Origin: Chloroflexia bacterium
Lineage (GTDB): Bacteria; Chloroflexota; Chloroflexia; Thermomicrobiales; JALYUS01
Direction of reading: 5' to 3'
NCBI GenBank assembly: GCA_025924435.1
Contig: JAICIL010000001.1
Coordinates: 1-59,586, forward strand
DNA length: 59,586 nt
Every line of letters begins with the position of its first letter. The stretch's first letter is position 1. The translations under genes were made by a program, and so were the position numbers. The notes under the pieces are model-generated. The model was not told the DNA's origin. It worked only from the letters and a program-made list of their open reading frames with translations, and did not search any database. Of the stretch, positions 57,843 through 59,586 are shown one piece after another.

Positions 57843-58690
57843 GGAACCTCACCCCCCGGCCCCCTCTCCATCACGTGGAGAGGGGGAGCGAGAGGGATGC
57901 GCTGCTTGAGGTACGCGATCTGGCCGTGCGGTATGGGAGCGTCGAGGCGCTCAGAGGGGTGTCGCTTACCGTCATGCCGGGGGAGTTCGTGGCGATTGTC
58001 GGGCCGAATGGGGCAGGCAAGAGCACACTCGTCAACGCCATCGCGGGACTCTTGCGCCCTGCACGCGGCACGATCACCTTCGCCGCGGAGCGGATCGGCG
58101 GCCTCTCCTCCGCAGCGGTCGTGCGGCGCGGCATCGCACAGGTGCCGGAAGGGCGGCAGGTCTTCAGCGATTTGAGCGTGGAGGACAATCTCCAACTCGG
58201 CGCATATGGCCGCTACTTTCACTCGCCCTTCCTCGTGGACGGCTACGCGCGGCTACTCGGCGGGCGGCGGGCGATGCGAGCGGGTCTCGACCGCGTCTAT
58301 GCGCTCTTCCCGGCACTCCACGCGCTGCGGCACCGCCCGGCGGGCACGCTCTCCGGCGGCGAGCAGCAGATGCTCGCCCTTGGCCGCGCCTTGATGAGCG
58401 AGGCGCGGCTGCTGATGATTGACGAACTCTCGCTCGGTCTCGCACCGATCATCGTGCGCGATATCGCCGCGCATTTGCGCACGCTCAACGCGGAGGGCCT
58501 GACGGTGCTGCTCGTCGAGCAGAACGTTAATCTCGCCTTCGCGCTGGCGGCGCGCGTATATGTGTTGGAAAATGGCCGCGTGCGGACGGAAGGGACGCCC
58601 GAAGCGCTCCGGAAGCAACCGGAAATCGAGCGCATCTACCTCGGCAGCCCGGTCGAGGGGGCGGCAATGGAGGCACAGCCCGATGAGTGA
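57839..58690 (+). CDS. livF: Branched-chain amino-acid ABC transporter ATP-binding protein LivF
   Basis: Second ATPase, 283 residues. Walker A GPNGAGKSTL, GIAQVPEGRQVFSDLSVEDN (Q-loop and LivF hallmark), signature SGGEQQMLALGRAL and Walker B LLMIDELSLGLAP. The first 19 residues (MRNLTPRPPLHHVERGSERD) are encoded by a CCTCACCCCC repeat and precede the normal family start LLEVRDLAVRYG. The start overlaps the livG stop (ATGA). A later GTG inside the repeat could be used instead. Confidence 0.93.
   Translation: MRNLTPRPPLHHVERGSERDALLEVRDLAVRYGSVEALRGVSLTVMPGEFVAIVGPNGAGKSTLVNAIAGLLRPARGTITFAAERIGGLSSAAVVRRGIAQVPEGRQVFSDLSVEDNLQLGAYGRYFHSPFLVDGYARLLGGRRAMRAGLDRVYALFPALHALRHRPAGTLSGGEQQMLALGRALMSEARLLMIDELSLGLAPIIVRDIAAHLRTLNAEGLTVLLVEQNVNLAFALAARVYVLENGRVRTEGTPEALRKQPEIERIYLGSPVEGAAMEAQPDE
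57845..57889. repeat. CCTCACCCCC...CTCTCCATCACGTGGAGAG repeat encoding the LivF N-terminus
   Basis: Arms CCCCTCTCCA and TGGAGAGGGG around TCACG. It starts right after the livG stop and is read in frame as NLTPRPPLHHVERGS. Confidence 0.9.
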
Positions 58691-59534
58691 GTTCGGCCAG
58701 TACCTCATCACGGGGATCGCGACGGGCGCGTCGTTCGCGCTCATCGCGCTCGGCTTCGTCGCGATCTACCGCGTCACGCATGTCGTCAATTTCGCGCAGG
58801 GCGCTTTCGCAATGCTCGGCGGCTACATCATGTCCAGCATGCTGGATCGCGCGCTGCCGGGGCCGCTCGCCGCCCTGTTCGCGATCCTGATCGTCGCCGC
58901 CATCGGCACGCTGATCGGCGTGATCGCGGTCGGCAAATCACGCCTGCCGATCATCGCCTCCCTGATGATTACGCTCGGCCTCTCGGTGCTGATCGAGGGC
59001 ATCTGCTTACTGATCTGGGGTGACATTCCGACGACCTACGACGGCATCGGCACGGCGGCGATCTCGTTCGCCAATATCTTCATCCTGCCGCAGCAAGTGG
59101 CGGTCGTGGTGGCGGTGGCGATTGTCTTTCCCCTCTTCCAACTCTTCTTCGCGCATACCTATATCGGCAAGGCAGTGACGGCGTGCGCGCTCAATGCGCG
59201 GGCGGCGCAACTGGTCGGCATCAACCCGCGCGTGATGGCCTTCCTCGCCTTCGGCGTCGCGGCGGCGTGCGGGGCGCTCTCCGGCATCCTGACGACACCG
59301 CTCTCGCCGCTCACCTCGAATGCGGACATCAACATCGCCATCAATGGCTTCGCGGGGGCAATCGTCGGCGGGTTGATTAGCCCGGCAGGCGCGGTGATCG
59401 GCAGCCTCGTCCTCGGCATCGCGCAGACGATGATGGCGGGTTACTTCGATCCCGCGTATCAACTCGTCGTCGCCCTGCTCGTGATGATCGCCGTCCTGAT
59501 CGCCCGCCCCAACGGCCTCTGGCGCCGCGCATAA
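58683..59534 (+). CDS. livH: Branched-chain amino-acid ABC transporter permease LivH
   Basis: Membrane permease of 283 residues with about eight helices. It begins FGQYLITGIATGASFALIAL and has VNFAQGAFAMLGGYI, the usual LivH early signature, RAAQLVGINPRVMAFLAFGV (coupling loop), and GAVIGSLVLGIAQTMMAGYF near the end. The ATG at 58683 overlaps the livF stop by 8 bases. livM is expected next, beyond the repeat at the right edge. Confidence 0.93.
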   Translation: MSEFGQYLITGIATGASFALIALGFVAIYRVTHVVNFAQGAFAMLGGYIMSSMLDRALPGPLAALFAILIVAAIGTLIGVIAVGKSRLPIIASLMITLGLSVLIEGICLLIWGDIPTTYDGIGTAAISFANIFILPQQVAVVVAVAIVFPLFQLFFAHTYIGKAVTACALNARAAQLVGINPRVMAFLAFGVAAACGALSGILTTPLSPLTSNADINIAINGFAGAIVGGLISPAGAVIGSLVLGIAQTMMAGYFDPAYQLVVALLVMIAVLIARPNGLWRRA

Positions 59535-59537
59535 GTG

Positions 59538-59586
59538 AAACCGATTGAACCGCAGCGGACGCAGAGGGGGCAGAGAGAACAATGAG
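59538..59586. repeat. Left arm of a GATTGAACCGCAG-type repeat, cut by window edge
   Basis: AAACCGATTGAACCGCAGCG starts four bases after the livH stop; the right arm is outside the window. Confidence 0.85.

Overview
This is a GC-rich bacterial chromosome segment, most likely from the Chloroflexota (a Thermomicrobia/Sphaerobacter-like lineage is my best guess, from gene content only). Pointers are the neighbourhood rpmB / asp23-fakA / fakB / recG-rsmD-coaD, a type II IPP isomerase, lipoproteins with Ser/Thr/Ala-rich linkers, a separate LplB/LplA pair, and many dispersed short repeats. No rRNA, tRNA, CRISPR array or phage was seen.

Layout. 1-1113: end of an IS256-family element inserted in a frameshifted DUF433 gene. 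1259-5648: mutS-mutL. 5721-19334, all minus strand: a likely catabolic cluster headed by a GntR/FadR-type regulator, then an ABC sugar-type importer (binding protein and two permeases), a 2-oxoacid dehydrogenase E1alpha-E1beta-E2, an SDR, a ketopantoate-reductase-like enzyme, an Ldh-family dehydrogenase, a SelA-like PLP enzyme and an AstE/ASPA-like deacylase. 19572-29633: LLM flavoprotein, second Ldh enzyme, AlkZ-like protein, SDR, two HAD phosphatases, DinB protein, a selenocysteine-containing SelD (read through an in-frame UGA), MFS carrier, RidA, pterin dehydratase. 29685-38589: fni, rpmB, asp23, fakA, fakB, recG, rsmD, coaD and a coiled-coil protein. 38728-47443: beta-propeller lipoprotein, hydrolase, dehydrogenase, CPA1 antiporter, a squalene-synthase-like protein without its first Asp motif, acyl-CoA dehydrogenase, MFS carrier. 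47575-53504: a cobalamin riboswitch with a terminator, followed by four genes. 53596-55501: CopC-like protein and lplB-lplA. 55671 to the right edge: branched-chain amino-acid ABC transporter genes livK-G-F-H.

The most interesting system is 47575-53504. Under a B12 riboswitch lie a secreted alpha/alpha-toroid protein and a membrane-anchored DUF4430 protein, which correspond to the two domains of animal intrinsic factor/transcobalamin, followed by a one-chain EcfT-EcfA-EcfA fusion and an ECF S component. It reads as a split, bacterial intrinsic-factor-like cobalamin capture module feeding an ECF importer.

Two other signals stand out. First, selD uses UGA at the catalytic Cys position, with a hairpin immediately downstream that fits a bacterial SECIS, so the organism probably makes selenoproteins. 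Second, several families of short intergenic repeats (TAGTCAGTAG-type, GAACCGCAGAG-type, CCTCACCCCC-type, GAACTCCGAACTCC-type) occur not only between genes but in frame inside them, nearly always at linkers or termini (mutS, E2, recG, the ECF fusion, the S component, livF, lplA/lplB), and sometimes supply the stop codon.
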